Positions 41,986-42,191 of a stretch of 42,191 nucleotides of DNA are shown here, one piece after another. The stretch is taken from positions 1 to 42,191 of IMG/VR virus record IMGVR_UViG_3300010151_000030; one strand, 5' to 3'. A program made the position numbers and the translations under genes. The notes below the pieces were generated by a model that made no database searches, was not told the origin of the DNA, and saw only the letters and a list, made by a program, of their open reading frames with translations. This DNA is from a virus. The number at the start of each line of letters is the position of its first letter. The stretch's first letter is position 1.

Positions 41986-42058
41986 TGGGGCGAGTGGGAC
42001 TCGAACCCACACTTGCGGCATTTTAAGTGCCGTGCCTCTGCCATTGGGCTACCGCCCC
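41986..42058 (-). tRNA. tRNA with anticodon TAA (Leu by code), short variable loop
   Basis: 73 nt: acceptor GGGGCGG/TCGCCCC, D-arm GCCC-AATGGCA-GAGGC, anticodon loop CTTAAAA between CGGCA and TGCCG, 5-nt variable loop, T-arm GTGGG-TTCGAGT-CCCAC, discriminator A. Leu tRNAs normally have a long variable arm; this one does not. It reads TTA. Confidence 0.9.
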
Positions 42059-42064
42059 ATAGTA

Positions 42065-42191
42065 TCAGACCTCTTCCATTCTTACCCGTCTGACATAAGA
42101 GTCATCAGATTCGTGCAGGTGACCGATGATACCAGTAGAGTGAACCTCAGTGTGCCATGTCTCGCTGTCAACCTTTCTCCATACACCACCC
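42065..42191 (-). CDS. Hypothetical protein, C-terminal fragment at window edge
   Basis: The last 42 codons of a gene entering from the right edge end in TGA at 42065. The frame reads VWRKVDSETWHTEVHSTGII then GHLHESDDSYVRRVRMEEV with no stop in between. It ends 6 bp before tRNA-Leu. The fragment is too short to name. Confidence 0.5.
   Translation of the reverse strand, partial: GGVWRKVDSETWHTEVHSTGIIGHLHESDDSYVRRVRMEEV

Noticed and set aside
41883-42044. N-terminal extension of the 52-aa gene
   Set aside because: It is the translation of tRNA-Arg and part of tRNA-Leu; a good ribosome site marks 41882.

Overview
The window is a 42-kb piece of an AT-rich, T4-like contractile-tailed bacteriophage (myovirus). 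The evidence is a set of T4-family virion genes with recognisable signatures (gp53, gp25, gp6 and gp8 wedge proteins, a gp48-like cap, gp19-like tube, gp4-like head-completion nuclease, gp26-like hub protein), a gp32 ssDNA-binding protein with its zinc site, a gp33 late co-activator, and exact T4-type late promoters (TATAAATA). There are no integrase, transposase or host housekeeping operons. The host cannot be named. Early genes use near-perfect sigma70 promoters (TTGACA-N17-TATAAT), so the host has an ordinary sigma70-type polymerase.

Layout. 1-27246 (minus strand) is one long late block read right to left: gp48-like, gp53, a hub-like protein, a huge cysteine-rich protein, a second hub-like protein, gp25, gp6, a wedge protein, gp8, four fibre/structural genes, and finally three tandem collagen-like, cysteine-rich fibre paralogues. 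The last of these runs off the left edge. 27277-30404 (plus strand) is gp4, gp19, gp26, a small ORF reached by a probable -1 frameshift, and a probable short tape measure, closed by a strong terminator. 30454-31646 (minus) is gp33-gp32. 31731-34125 (plus) holds two more structural genes. 34116-42191 (minus) is a patchwork of small genes: an i-type-like lysozyme, a GMP reductase, a DUF4406 protein, a thioredoxin-fold protein, small HTH and SH3-like proteins, and five scattered tRNAs (Glu, Lys, Ile, Arg, Leu), all reading codons that end in A. The only long stretch without a convincing gene (35818-36376) carries two sigma70 promoters and a highly structured probable RNA.

Themes. First, the virion is unusually rich in cysteine. 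GxCC...C...C modules recur in the fibres and in a separate structural protein, and Cys clusters also sit inside gp8 and the hub proteins. A thioredoxin-like gene sits behind a late promoter. Second, at least three genes have a consensus promoter placed so that the start codon is the predicted first transcribed base, which suggests leaderless mRNAs. Third, the gp26 gene ends on an in-frame T TTT TTT heptamer that feeds directly into the next conserved ORF, matching the tail-chaperone frameshift of other tailed phages. The early/late logic is readable: sigma70 promoters drive the small regulatory genes, and TATAAATA promoters precede gp25, a 749-aa fibre, the thioredoxin-like gene and an SH3-like gene.
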